Assembly (NCBI GenBank): GCA_964568455.1
Contig: CAZMPJ010000001.1
Coordinates: 248,001-312,000 of the forward strand
Source: CAZMPJ01 sp964568455
Lineage (GTDB): Bacteria > Margulisbacteria > WOR-1 > O2-12-FULL-45-9
Direction: 5' to 3'
Length of the DNA stretch: 64,000 nt
The notes under the pieces are model-generated. The model was not told the origin of the DNA, ran no database searches, and worked only from the letters and a program-made list of their open reading frames with translations. Below, piece by piece: positions 43,683 to 52,983 of this stretch (within the stretch, counting starts at the first letter, position 1; each line of letters starts with the position of its first letter). The translations under genes were made by a program, and so were the position numbers.

Positions 43683-45627
43683 ATCTAAAAAGAAAATTTT
43701 AATTCTGGTTGACCAACCCAATGATAATTTAGATAAGTGGTTGGCTGGGCCGACGCCTGGAAACAGTCAACTAGATCTGTTGACTTTTGACTGTTCGCCG
43801 TCTCAGATTAAGACCGGGAGCAAAATTAATATCTTGGAAACCAAAGAGATTTCAGCCCAAGCAGAGCAAGAGGCCCGAGAATTTTATATTAAGCTGATTA
43901 AAGAATTACCTGATTATAAAATTAACGGTCGTTCGGTGGCTGAGCTACTTGCTTGGAAGAAGCGTAACCTCTGGTGGTATTTGGAGATTAGTGAAAAATC
44001 GATCTGGCTAGATCGGACTGTCCATCGATTATATGCGCTCTCTCGTTTAGCTAAGGTTTGTCAGTTAGAGCAATATGATCAGGTACTTATTTTTGCTCAT
44101 GACCGCTTATTAAGCAAGGCAATAGTGGAATATGCTGGCAATAATAAACTTAATTGTTCCGTTATGGTTAAACATAAAAAAGAGGCAGCATCTTTTATTA
44201 TTAAATATGCAGCAGGCACACTTCGCTTATTTATTAAGATGGGGCTGCAATTGGTATTATACAATCTGTTTAGAATTAAAAACGAAAAAGCAATTGCCGC
44301 TAAATCTTTGGCTTTTTTCAGTGTTTATCCCAGCTGGTGGCAAAATCCTTTTTCCGGTGAAGCAAAAGATAAGTTTTTTCAAGACATCCCTAACCAACTG
44401 GCTAAAACAGAGCGAGTTTATGATTTAATCTGGGTCCGTCCGGGCTGGCGCACTTTTTTTAGCCGTCGCCAGGGATTTCGCCAGTTCTTAAAAGGGAGGC
44501 AGGCGATTATCCTTAATCGTTACTTAAAAATAGTTGACTTGTTCAAGCTTTTCAGCCTAAAGCGGTTGGTTTCTTTTACAAAAGTGCTTAATTGGTCGGC
44601 TAAAGCTGATATAAAATACAAAGGGATTAATATCTCTTTCTTTATCCATCAAGAATTGTCTAGTTCCTTGGCCAGTGTCTCTTTATTTGAGTGGCTGTTA
44701 ATGGACAACTCCTTGCGTCGATTTCCACTCGAGCAATTTCGAGCTGTTTTCTTTAGGTTAGAATTTCAACCTTTAGAAAGGGCTCTGCTTTATAATGCGC
44801 CTGGCAGAACAACAACTTTTGGTTTTCAACATTCTGCCTTAAGCAGGAATTTTTTAAATTATGCTTTTGCTGATGGACAATTGGCTGATAGTAAAATGCC
44901 TTTGCCAAATTATATTTTAACCAGTGGCCCCAAAGGTTATTCTTATATGAAAAAAGCGGGTTTTCCTCAAGATAAATTAGTAGTTGTTGGGGCAATCAGG
45001 CAAAGTTATTTGTTTAAACATATGAATCAGCCGCCGGCTAAAGAGGCTTTGCGCCGAAAGTATTCGCTGCCGCTTGATAAAAAAATAGTTTTTGTAGCGA
45101 CCACGGCGCTGTTTGACGAAACAATTTCAATGATCCATGATTTGCTGCAGGCTGTTTCTCGGGATCAGGCTCGTTACCATCTAATGATTAAATGTCATCC
45201 TAATGTTAGAGCTTTGCCTAGTTTTGTGCCTAAGATAAAGGAGCTATTTAAGCAGCACGGTGGTAATTATTCTTATGATATATTTATTGAACGTAATATC
45301 CCACTTCATGATTATTTGCTATTGGCTGATACGGTTCTGTCAACCGGCGGGACAGTTTCACTTGAGTCAATGTTTTTGGGTGGAGCAGAAACGATTGTTT
45401 ATAATTGTCTCTTTCAATTTAACCATAGTCCATTGTTAGATTATCCAGAAGCGGTTGTGATAGCAAAAGATTTAAACTCAATGGCGGCGGCATTAAATAC
45501 AGAATGGTCTGAGGTAATGAGGGCAAAACAACAACAGCCGCTTAGCGATATGTTTGGTGATATAACCCAAGACCCGCAGCAAAAATTTATCAGTACTATA
45601 AAAAATATAACAGGAGGAATAAAATGA
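43666..45627 (+). CDS. Large surface-carbohydrate protein, putative GT-B glycosyltransferase
   Basis: 653 residues. NLWWYLEISEKSIWLD near residue 105 is a block I associate with large 'surface carbohydrate biosynthesis' proteins of Leptospira-type clusters. Later parts look like a GT-B donor domain: GFQHSALSRNFLNY, TSGPKGYSYMKKAGFP, LMIKCHPNV and LADTVLSTGGTVSLESMFLG. A hydrophobic segment lies near 185-200. The pattern fits a capsule-type glycosyltransferase, but the family is not certain. Confidence 0.55.
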   Translation: MDIKSKSKKKILILVDQPNDNLDKWLAGPTPGNSQLDLLTFDCSPSQIKTGSKINILETKEISAQAEQEAREFYIKLIKELPDYKINGRSVAELLAWKKRNLWWYLEISEKSIWLDRTVHRLYALSRLAKVCQLEQYDQVLIFAHDRLLSKAIVEYAGNNKLNCSVMVKHKKEAASFIIKYAAGTLRLFIKMGLQLVLYNLFRIKNEKAIAAKSLAFFSVYPSWWQNPFSGEAKDKFFQDIPNQLAKTERVYDLIWVRPGWRTFFSRRQGFRQFLKGRQAIILNRYLKIVDLFKLFSLKRLVSFTKVLNWSAKADIKYKGINISFFIHQELSSSLASVSLFEWLLMDNSLRRFPLEQFRAVFFRLEFQPLERALLYNAPGRTTTFGFQHSALSRNFLNYAFADGQLADSKMPLPNYILTSGPKGYSYMKKAGFPQDKLVVVGAIRQSYLFKHMNQPPAKEALRRKYSLPLDKKIVFVATTALFDETISMIHDLLQAVSRDQARYHLMIKCHPNVRALPSFVPKIKELFKQHGGNYSYDIFIERNIPLHDYLLLADTVLSTGGTVSLESMFLGGAETIVYNCLFQFNHSPLLDYPEAVVIAKDLNSMAAALNTEWSEVMRAKQQQPLSDMFGDITQDPQQKFISTIKNITGGIK

Positions 45628-46364
45628 AGAAAATTATGAAAAAATATGTCAAAATATTAAAACGGCATTTGGGTGTACCTAAGGCGCATATCGAGATTGT
45701 GGCAGACTTTGTTTTTTCCGAAGCAGTGCCGGGGGATTATTTAGAATTTGGAGTTTTTCGGGGGAGTTCATTTGTAGCAGCCTATAAGACGTTAGAGCAC
45801 TGCCGGCAAGATTGGACTTCAAAAAAAAGGAATGAGTTAGCCTATTCTGATAAGACAAGGGCGGATGGAAATAAACTTGTTCAAAAAAATGATCTCCGTT
45901 ATTTTGCTTTTGACTCTTTTGATGGTTTACCAGAGATTAAGGGAATTGATCAGTCAAGCGCCAGGTTTTCTAGAGGGAGATACGATTGTGGCCAGGATGT
46001 TTTTGTCTCCGTTCTGAAAAAAAATGGTGTGGATTTGAGCAAAGTTGTTTTGGTTCCCGGTTGGTTTGACCAATCCTTGACGGCCGAGGTAAAAAAACGA
46101 CATAATTTGCGAGCCGCTTCAGTGGTGATGATCGATTGCGATTTGTATGAGTCTACTAAACCGGTTTTAGAATTTATTACTGATCTTTTGGTAGACGGCA
46201 CTATTCTGATCTTTGATGATTGGTTTAGTTTTAAGGGTGACCCGGATAAGGGGGAGCAGAGAGCGACACGAGAATGGTTGAATAAAAATCCGCAGATCAA
46301 ACTGCAGGATTATTATCAGGTTGGCTCAACCCAAAAAAGCTTTATTGTTAACCTGAAAAAATAA
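45624..46364 (+). CDS. TylF/MycF-family O-methyltransferase
   Basis: 246 residues with AGGAGG 6 bases before the ATG. DYLEFGVFRGSSFVAAYKTL (motif I, about residues 38-57), FAFDSFDGLPE, VPGWFDQSL, MIDCDLYESTKPVLEF and LIFDDWFSFKGDPDKGEQ are hallmarks of the macrocin O-methyltransferase family, with the acidic metal residues in IDCD and FDDW. It methylates a sugar hydroxyl. Confidence 0.85.
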   Translation: MKKIMKKYVKILKRHLGVPKAHIEIVADFVFSEAVPGDYLEFGVFRGSSFVAAYKTLEHCRQDWTSKKRNELAYSDKTRADGNKLVQKNDLRYFAFDSFDGLPEIKGIDQSSARFSRGRYDCGQDVFVSVLKKNGVDLSKVVLVPGWFDQSLTAEVKKRHNLRAASVVMIDCDLYESTKPVLEFITDLLVDGTILIFDDWFSFKGDPDKGEQRATREWLNKNPQIKLQDYYQVGSTQKSFIVNLKK

Positions 46365-46380
46365 AAAGCGGAGGATAAAG

Positions 46381-47412
46381 ATGAAGAAAAAGAAATTTAA
46401 AGTGGGGATAGCTGGTTACGGCGTGGTTGGTAAGCGACGTCGTCAGTATATTGATCAGCATCCATGGCTAAAAACAGTGGCGGTTTGTGACGAGAAATTT
46501 AAAGGCTCAGGCGAAATGCCTGATGGGGTAAGGCATCATAGCAATTATCTTGACCTGCTTAAAGAGCCGCTTGATATTTTACTTGTCAGTTTACCAAATT
46601 ATTTAGCGGCAGACGTAACAATTGCTGGCTTAAAGAAGGGTCTCCATGTTTTTTGCGAAAAACCACCGGGCAGAGATATTGGTGATATTAAACGGGTGGT
46701 GGCTGCTGAAAAAAAATGTCCGCAGCTGCGTCTTAAGTATGGTTTTAACCATCGGTATCATGATTCAGTTAAAGAAGCATTAAAAATTATCAGGTCTGGC
46801 AAATTAGGAGAAATTATTAACCTGCGCGGTGTTTATGGCAAAAGTAAAATTATTCCATTTTCTGGTGGCTGGCGGGCCGAACGTAGTCAAGCTGGTGGTG
46901 GAGTCTTATTGGACCAAGGGATCCACATGGTTGATCTGATGCGCTTGTTTTGCGGTGAGTTTGTTGAGGTGAAAAGTTTTATCTCTAACCGTTATTGGGG
47001 GCATGATGTTGAAGATAATGCCTATGCCTTAATGCGCGATAAACAAGGGCGAGTTGCCATGCTTCATTCCAGCGCTACCCAATGGCAGCATCGCTTTATG
47101 CTGGAAATATCTTTAACCAAAGGATTTTTGGAATTGCGGGGTATTTTATCCGGCTCAAAAAGTTATGGTCAGGAAAAATTAACTATTGGCAAAAAAGACG
47201 AGGCTGATATTGGTAATACCCAAGAGTCAACTATCACTTTCTTAGAAGATAATTCATGGCGTGATGAGATTAATGAGTTTGCCGACGCTATTATTAAAAA
47301 CAAAAAGATTAGAGTGGGCAACAGTGGCGAGGCTTTAGCTACTATGCAATTGGTCTATAGTATCTATTATGCTGATCCACAATGGCGGTCTGCTTATAAT
47401 ATTAAAATATAA
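46381..47412 (+). CDS. Gfo/Idh/MocA family oxidoreductase
   Basis: 343 residues; GGAGGA before the ATG. VGIAGYGVVGKRRRQYI is the NAD(P) loop, VFCEKPPGRDIGDI holds EKP, and DQGIHMVDLMRLF contains the active-site His. It is the first gene of a run that leads to an aldolase and a KdsB (46381-51228). It may oxidise or reduce the sugar precursor of that route. Confidence 0.8.
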   Translation: MKKKKFKVGIAGYGVVGKRRRQYIDQHPWLKTVAVCDEKFKGSGEMPDGVRHHSNYLDLLKEPLDILLVSLPNYLAADVTIAGLKKGLHVFCEKPPGRDIGDIKRVVAAEKKCPQLRLKYGFNHRYHDSVKEALKIIRSGKLGEIINLRGVYGKSKIIPFSGGWRAERSQAGGGVLLDQGIHMVDLMRLFCGEFVEVKSFISNRYWGHDVEDNAYALMRDKQGRVAMLHSSATQWQHRFMLEISLTKGFLELRGILSGSKSYGQEKLTIGKKDEADIGNTQESTITFLEDNSWRDEINEFADAIIKNKKIRVGNSGEALATMQLVYSIYYADPQWRSAYNIKI

Positions 47413-47426
47413 AAAGGAGAGAGTAG

Positions 47427-48053
47427 ATGAATAATTTAGAAAAAATGTTTAATGAAACTGACGATGTTGCCAGTTACAGTAAGGAGTATTTTAAATATTT
47501 AGCGGAGTTAATGACTCAGATTGATACCCAAAAGATTGCGGTTATTGTTGCTGAGTTGATAGACGCTTATGAAAAGGATAATACCATTTTTATCATTGGC
47601 AATGGCGGTTCAGCCGCGACTGCTTCGCACATGGCTAACGACATTGGCTTGGATGTCCTAAAAAAATCAAAATGTCCCAAACCTTTTCGAGTAATGGCTT
47701 TAACAGATAATAATTCGGTGATGACAGCGATTGCTAATGATGATGGCTATGACAATCTCTTTATCAATCAATTGAGAATTCACTACCGGCCGGGGGATAA
47801 GTTAATTGCTATCTCGGCTAGTGGTAACTCCCCTAATGTGGTTGAGACGGTAGAGTGGGTTAAGGCTCGACAAGGCAAAACAATCGGCCTTTCTGGGTTT
47901 GATGGTGGCAAACTGCATCAACGCTGTGATATATCATTATTAGTTAAGACTCCTAAGGGGGAATATGGCCCGGTTGAGGATCTGCATTTGATCTTTGACC
48001 ATTTAATAGCAACTTGGCTGCAATACCATATGAAGAAGAAAGCTCAATCATGA
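47427..48053 (+). CDS. gmhA: SIS-domain sugar-phosphate isomerase, GmhA-like
   Basis: 208 residues with AAAGGAGA upstream. FIIGNGGSAATASHMANDIG and ISASGNSPNVVETVEWVK are the two SIS phosphosugar loops, and GPVEDLHLIFDHLI is the GmhA C-terminal motif. GmhA turns sedoheptulose 7-phosphate into heptose 7-phosphate. It could feed the HddA-like kinase at 8128 or serve the local run of ulosonic acid genes. DiaA-type proteins are less likely in this context. Confidence 0.8.
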   Translation: MNNLEKMFNETDDVASYSKEYFKYLAELMTQIDTQKIAVIVAELIDAYEKDNTIFIIGNGGSAATASHMANDIGLDVLKKSKCPKPFRVMALTDNNSVMTAIANDDGYDNLFINQLRIHYRPGDKLIAISASGNSPNVVETVEWVKARQGKTIGLSGFDGGKLHQRCDISLLVKTPKGEYGPVEDLHLIFDHLIATWLQYHMKKKAQS

Positions 48054-48958
48054 AAAAAAATGAGATAAAAGTATTATTAGGGCCGTCTAGTTATGGTGCA
48101 TTAGACGATGCCCCTTTAATAAAACTGAAAGCAGCTGGTTTGACTTTGATTGATAATCCGTATAAAAGAAAATTAACCAAACAGGAACTCTTTAAGCTTT
48201 TACCAGGAGTGAAGGGTTTAATTGCCGGACTGGAGCCTCTGGATAGAGAGGTTTTAACCAAGTCGGAGTTGAAAGTTATTTCCCGTTGTGGGGCGGGCTT
48301 GTCTAATGTTGATTTAGAGGCAGCTAAGGAGCTTGGGATAAAAGTTGAATATACTCCGACTGGTCCAACAACCGCGGTTGCGGAATTAACAGTTGGCTGC
48401 TTATTGTCACTGTTGCGGCAGGTGTCTCAAATGAACAGCTCTTTACACGACGGTAAATGGGACAAAAGGATTGGTAGACAGTTGAGTGGATTGACCGTTG
48501 CGGTGATTGGTTATGGCAATATTGGTGGTCGAGTAGGTAAACTACTTTCTGCTTTAGGGGCAAAGATTTTAATTGTTGATCCTCGACTCAAAGAAGCACT
48601 TAGTCTAAAAGAGGCACTCAAACAGGCAGATGTTATTACTCTTCATTGTAGCGGAGAAGAATGTTTATTGGGTGAACCAGAATTTGCCTTAATGAAGCAA
48701 GGGGTTTTTCTCTTGAATGCTGCTCGGGGAAGCCTGGTAGATGAACAGGCGTTGCTTAATAGTCTCAACAGTGGCCAGGTTGCTGGAGCCTGGTTTGATA
48801 CTTTTAGCGTAGAACCGTATCATGGAGAGTTGTGTAAGTATCAGCAAGTTTTATTAACCCCGCATGTTGGATCTTATACCCTTGAAGGGAGAAGATCTAT
48901 GGAATTGGAGACAGCAGATAATTTAATTAAGCATTTTAAAAGAGGGAAAATAAAGTGA
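48050..48958 (+). CDS. D-isomer-specific 2-hydroxyacid dehydrogenase
   Basis: 302 residues from the ATG at 48050, which overlaps the upstream stop; an in-frame start at 48014 would overlap by 40 bases. SRCGAGLSNVDLEAAKELGI, VAVIGYGNIGGRVGKLL (NAD loop), NAARGSLVDEQAL (substrate Arg) and LTPHVGSYT (catalytic His) follow the SerA-like order. It reduces a 2-oxo acid or oxidises a D-2-hydroxy acid. Next to a pyruvate-type aldolase gene it may process a sugar acid. Confidence 0.82.
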   Translation: MKKNEIKVLLGPSSYGALDDAPLIKLKAAGLTLIDNPYKRKLTKQELFKLLPGVKGLIAGLEPLDREVLTKSELKVISRCGAGLSNVDLEAAKELGIKVEYTPTGPTTAVAELTVGCLLSLLRQVSQMNSSLHDGKWDKRIGRQLSGLTVAVIGYGNIGGRVGKLLSALGAKILIVDPRLKEALSLKEALKQADVITLHCSGEECLLGEPEFALMKQGVFLLNAARGSLVDEQALLNSLNSGQVAGAWFDTFSVEPYHGELCKYQQVLLTPHVGSYTLEGRRSMELETADNLIKHFKRGKIK

Positions 48959-49707
48959 AAAAACTTTTAACCTTAGTTGAGCAGATCGTCAAAGAAGCGG
49001 TTAAAGAAATTATGCCGGATCTTGCTGGAGCGCGGCAAATTGATCTTGATTTAAACCATGATATTAAAATTAAAGCAGATAAAATTCTTGAAACTTTTAT
49101 TCTCAAGCGGCTGACCCAAGAAACTAAATATCCAATCCTTGCTGAAGAGAGTGGCTTGAGCCAAGGAGATGTTCTTGGAGAGGGAAATTATTGGATTGTT
49201 GATCCTTTAGATGGCAGTCTAAATTTTTCGCGGGCTATCCCTCTTTGTTGTATTTCTATTGCCCTATGGAAAAATAATCAGCCGGTCTTAGGCGTAATTT
49301 ATGATTTTAACCGCCAGGAATTGTTCAGCGCCTTAGTTGGTACGGGGGCTTGGCTCAATGGTAAACCAATCAAGGTCAGTGCTACGGCGGAAAAAACAAA
49401 AGCTATCCTAACTACTGGTTTTCCTGCTGGAACAGATTATTCTAATCAAGCATTAAAACAATTTGTTGACGATGTTAAAGAGTTTAAGAAAGTGCGTTTA
49501 TTGGGTACAGCAGCCCTTTCCCTGGCTTATGTTGCTTGTGGCCGGGCTGATTATTATTGGGAAGAGGGTATCAAGCTTTGGGATGTGGCGGCTGGCTTAT
49601 GCTTGGTCAAGGCTGCTGGTGGGGTATATAAAATTTCGAAAATAAGAGATAATTATGCCTTAGATGTTAAAGCAGCAAACTCAAAATTAATTAAGGAGAA
49701 TAGTTAA
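48955..49707 (+). CDS. Inositol-monophosphatase-family phosphatase (CysQ/SuhB-like)
   Basis: 250 residues from GTG 48955 (GTGA overlap). LAEESG (62-67), DPLDGSLNF (83-91) and LWDVAAG near 205 are the metal-binding motifs of the lithium-sensitive phosphatase family. Two roles are plausible: removal of a sugar phosphate in this ulosonic acid run, or breakdown of PAP left by the sulfotransferase (CysQ role). The sequence does not decide between them; position favours the first. Confidence 0.78.
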   Translation: MKKLLTLVEQIVKEAVKEIMPDLAGARQIDLDLNHDIKIKADKILETFILKRLTQETKYPILAEESGLSQGDVLGEGNYWIVDPLDGSLNFSRAIPLCCISIALWKNNQPVLGVIYDFNRQELFSALVGTGAWLNGKPIKVSATAEKTKAILTTGFPAGTDYSNQALKQFVDDVKEFKKVRLLGTAALSLAYVACGRADYYWEEGIKLWDVAAGLCLVKAAGGVYKISKIRDNYALDVKAANSKLIKENS

Positions 49708-49708
49708 C

Positions 49709-50476
49709 ATGATAAAAAAAGGTTTTTTGAAACAGCAACTAGCTAAAAGAGAACTGACGATTGGCTCCTGGCTGAATTTTGGTTATCCTCCGGTGGCTGA
49801 GGTTATGGCTGCGGCTGGCTTTACTTGGCTGGTGATTGACATGGAACATAGCGCTGTAACTATTGATCAGGCGCAATGTTTAATGCAAGTGATTAAAGGT
49901 TCTGGGGTTGTCCCATTAGTCAGAGTTGGAGAAAACAATGCTTATTTAATTAAACAGGCCCTGGATGCTGGGGCGCATGGAGTAATTGTGCCAATGATCA
50001 ATAGTCGTGCGGAAGCTGAGCGGGCAGTCCAAGCTGTTAAATATCCGCCAGAGGGAACCAGAGGGGTGGGATTAGCTCGAGCTCAGGGTTATGGTTTTGA
50101 GTTTGAAGAATATAAGAAATGGTTGAAAAACGAAAGTGTGGTTATTGCCCAAATTGAACATATTCAGGCCATTGATAATTTAACTGAGATATTAACTGTT
50201 CCTGGAATTGATGGTTCAATTATTGGCCCCTATGATTTGTCTGGGTCACTTGGTTTTCCGGGTGAATTTGAAAAAAAATCAGTCAAAGAGGCTTTACAAC
50301 GTTATGAGACAGTTTGCCAGGAATTAAAAAAACCGCTAGGGATTCATTCGGTTGCTCCAGATCCGGAACAAGCTAAACAATATATTAAAAAAGGATATAC
50401 CTTTTTGGCTGTTGGGGTTGATATGTTATACCTGGGTCAGAAATGCCGCGATGTTTTAAAGGGGATTAACAAATGA
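49709..50476 (+). CDS. HpcH/HpaI-family class II pyruvate aldolase
   Basis: 255 residues; AAGGAGA before the ATG. Catalytic residues match HpaI by position: His47 in MEHS, Arg72 in VRVGEN, Glu150 in QIEH and Asp176 in GPYDLS. The family makes or cleaves 4-hydroxy-2-oxo acids from pyruvate and an aldehyde, for example 2-keto-3-deoxy-L-rhamnonate. Directly upstream of kdsB it could form the 3-deoxy-2-ulosonic acid that KdsB activates (inference). No KdsA was seen in the window. Confidence 0.82.
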   Translation: MIKKGFLKQQLAKRELTIGSWLNFGYPPVAEVMAAAGFTWLVIDMEHSAVTIDQAQCLMQVIKGSGVVPLVRVGENNAYLIKQALDAGAHGVIVPMINSRAEAERAVQAVKYPPEGTRGVGLARAQGYGFEFEEYKKWLKNESVVIAQIEHIQAIDNLTEILTVPGIDGSIIGPYDLSGSLGFPGEFEKKSVKEALQRYETVCQELKKPLGIHSVAPDPEQAKQYIKKGYTFLAVGVDMLYLGQKCRDVLKGINK

Positions 50477-51228
50477 TCATAGGTATTATTCCTGCTCGAA
50501 TGGCTTCAACCAGGTTTCCGGATAAGCCGATGGCGTTGATTCAAGGGCTGCCGATGATTGGCCATGTTTATTACCGTTCAAAGAGGGCTAAATCGCTTGA
50601 TGATGTTTATGTGGCAACTTGCGACAAAGAAATATTTAATTATATAGAATCGATCGGGGGAAAAGCGGTTATGACCTCGGACCAACATGAACGGGCTACT
50701 GATCGAGCTGCAGAATGCCTGCTTAAGGTTGAAGCTGATCTTAAAACAAAAATAGATACTGTAGTGATGATTCAGGGAGATGAACCAATGCTTAAGCCGG
50801 AGATGATTGATCAAGCGGTTAGTGCTCTCAAACAAGGTGAGGGGGTAGAGGTTGTTAATCTGATGTCTCCATTAATAACAAAAGCTGACCAGGATGACCC
50901 TAATGAAGTTAAGGTTGTAGTTGACCAGCAAGGGTTTGCGCTCTATTTCTCAAGAGAGGCTATTCCTTCCCGCAAGAAAGACGGTAAAAATATCTCAGTT
51001 TTTAAACAACTGGCAATAATCCCTTTTAAAAGGGATTTTTTGTTAAAATTTAACCAATTAAATCAAACACCGCTGGAAATTATTGAATCTGTTGACATGC
51101 TTAGGGTTTTAGAGCACGGCTATAAAGTAAAGATGGTTGTGACGCAAGAGATAACCTACAGTGTGGATACCCTGGCTGACCTGCAAAGGGTTGCCCAGGC
51201 GATGCAGAAGGATGAGCCGGATTCATAA
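50473..51228 (+). CDS. kdsB: KdsB-family CMP-ulosonate cytidylyltransferase, canonical signature
   Basis: 251 residues. IPARMASTRFPDKPM (6-20) is the normal KdsB signature; MTSDQHERATDRAAE, IQGDEPMLKPEMI and PLEIIESVDMLRVLEHG follow. It makes CMP-Kdo or a CMP-ulosonate analogue. ATGA overlap with the aldolase gene ties the two together. A second copy, with a changed signature, is at 42912. Confidence 0.85.
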   Translation: MIIGIIPARMASTRFPDKPMALIQGLPMIGHVYYRSKRAKSLDDVYVATCDKEIFNYIESIGGKAVMTSDQHERATDRAAECLLKVEADLKTKIDTVVMIQGDEPMLKPEMIDQAVSALKQGEGVEVVNLMSPLITKADQDDPNEVKVVVDQQGFALYFSREAIPSRKKDGKNISVFKQLAIIPFKRDFLLKFNQLNQTPLEIIESVDMLRVLEHGYKVKMVVTQEITYSVDTLADLQRVAQAMQKDEPDS

Positions 51229-51232
51229 TAAA

Positions 51233-52039
51233 ATGCAAAACAGTATTACTTTCTCAATAATTATTCCTCTTTATAATGGAGCTAAATTTATTGAAAAAAC
51301 ACTCGCCTCGGTTTTTCAGCAATCATGCCAGGATTATGAAATTATTATTGTCAATGACGGTTCTAGCGATGATTCAGAAAAAATAATTAAGCAAATCCTT
51401 AAAGACCGCCCAGACAAAAAGATAGTTTATACTAGGCAAGAAAATCGAGGATTGGGTGGAGCGCGCAATACTGCCTTGCGGCAAGCCCGGGGCAGGATTA
51501 TTGCCCTGCTTGATCAAGATGATAGCTGGCGGGAAAATAAATTAGCTAAAACTCTTGAGGTTTTCAATAATAATCAAGAGATCATGGTTGTTTGCCATGA
51601 TGTTGAACTGCTTAAAAAGGGAAAGCTTGGCACCATCTTTCATGTCGGCCCCAATAGTCAGGATACTTTTCGCCAACTTTTGTTTGGTGGTTGTTGCTTA
51701 ACGCCATCTGCGGTTTCCTTTCGTCGGGAGATAGTAAATAATGTTGGCTTTTTTTCTGAAGATTTGGACAGAGATCATCTAATCGAAGATTACGACTATT
51801 GGTTGAGGATTGCTAAGAAAAAATATATTTTTTACTTTTTACCCCAAGTACTTGGTGAATGTCAGATCCATGAGCACAGCCAATCATTAAAGGAATTATT
51901 GCCGATTAATGAGCGGGCTTTAAATCTGGTTGAGCGGGTTTATCAAAATTACCAGGATAAAAAAAGATTTGATTTTTTACGGCTAAAATGGAGCAAGGCC
52001 AGAAGGTTGATCAGCGTGTTTTTTCGACTGTTTTTATGA
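51233..52039 (+). CDS. GT2 family glycosyltransferase
   Basis: 268 residues from the ATG at 51233; an ATG at 51212 has its AGAAGG directly attached without spacing. FSIIIPLYNGAKFIEKTL, VNDGSSDDS and LDQDDSW (DxD site) are GT-A motifs, and LIEDYDYWLRIAKK includes the catalytic ED. It closely resembles the next gene, and the pair looks like a tandem duplication. Confidence 0.82.
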   Translation: MQNSITFSIIIPLYNGAKFIEKTLASVFQQSCQDYEIIIVNDGSSDDSEKIIKQILKDRPDKKIVYTRQENRGLGGARNTALRQARGRIIALLDQDDSWRENKLAKTLEVFNNNQEIMVVCHDVELLKKGKLGTIFHVGPNSQDTFRQLLFGGCCLTPSAVSFRREIVNNVGFFSEDLDRDHLIEDYDYWLRIAKKKYIFYFLPQVLGECQIHEHSQSLKELLPINERALNLVERVYQNYQDKKRFDFLRLKWSKARRLISVFFRLFL

Positions 52040-52055
52040 TAAAATAAGAGAAATA

Positions 52056-52982
52056 ATGCCGAAATTTTCAGTAGTAATACCCTTATATAATGGTGCTGAT
52101 TTTATAGAAAAAACCTTAAACAGTGTTTTGGGGCAAACCTATAAAGATTATGAAATTATCCTGGTTAACGATGAGTCTCCTGATAATGTTGGTGAAACTG
52201 TCAAAATATATATCAAGAAGCATCCCCATACTAAATTTGTCTATTTGGAGCAAAAAAACAAAGGATTAGGCGGAGCTAGAAATACTGCTTTGCGGCAGGC
52301 CAAAGGGGAAATTATTGCTATTCTTGACCAGGATGATCTTTGGTACCCTGAAAAACTGGAGAGAGTAGAAAAAATTTATGCACAGCAGCCGGAGGTTGAT
52401 CTTGTTTGCCATAATTGTAATATAAACAGAAGTGGTAAGATCAAGGGGGTTTATCGCACCGGACCGGCAAGTCAAGAGCTGTACCGAGATATGTTGTTTG
52501 GCGGCAATCGTTTATTTACCTTAACTACCACCTTTAAGCGCGCGTTAATAGATCAAGCAGGTTATTTTTCCGAAGAGCGGGATAAACTCCACTTTGCGGA
52601 AGACTATGATCTTTGGTTGCGATTAGCCAAAATGGGTTGTTGTTTCTATTTTATGCCGGAGGTATTAGCCGAATATATTCAGCATGACAATAATTTTTCT
52701 TTGACCGGCATTAAGCGGATGCTGCAGAGCGAGCTGTATGTCGTCAATAAACACTATGCTGGATTAGAGCAAAAACATCCACTGGATTGGTATCGTTTGC
52801 GCCGACGCAAAGCCAAAATACTGTATATGGCAGCTTGCCGCTCTTTTGTTTCGGTTCAGACAAGATGGGGTGGCATAGGTTATTTACTGCAGGCTTTGGT
52901 ATCTGACCCGCTTTTTCTTTTTCCTTTACTTAATCGAGGGGTGGGGAAAGTCCGCAAGACTATCTTAACTGAAGGAGCTTAA
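52056..52982 (+). CDS. GT2 family glycosyltransferase, paralogue of the previous gene
   Basis: 308 residues. FSVVIPLYNGADFIEKTL, VNDESPDN, GLGGARNTALRQAKGEI, LDQDDLWYPEKL and FAEDYDLWLRLAK are shared in order with the gene at 51233. The C-terminus is longer and basic (RLRRRKAK). Acts on a lipid-linked acceptor in the cytoplasm; sugars unknown. Confidence 0.82.
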   Translation: MPKFSVVIPLYNGADFIEKTLNSVLGQTYKDYEIILVNDESPDNVGETVKIYIKKHPHTKFVYLEQKNKGLGGARNTALRQAKGEIIAILDQDDLWYPEKLERVEKIYAQQPEVDLVCHNCNINRSGKIKGVYRTGPASQELYRDMLFGGNRLFTLTTTFKRALIDQAGYFSEERDKLHFAEDYDLWLRLAKMGCCFYFMPEVLAEYIQHDNNFSLTGIKRMLQSELYVVNKHYAGLEQKHPLDWYRLRRRKAKILYMAACRSFVSVQTRWGGIGYLLQALVSDPLFLFPLLNRGVGKVRKTILTEGA

Positions 52983-52983
52983 A

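Noticed and set aside
45950..46300. 116-codon open frame on the - strand
   Set aside because: Shadow of the TylF-type methyltransferase gene; no recognisable motif and no start signal.
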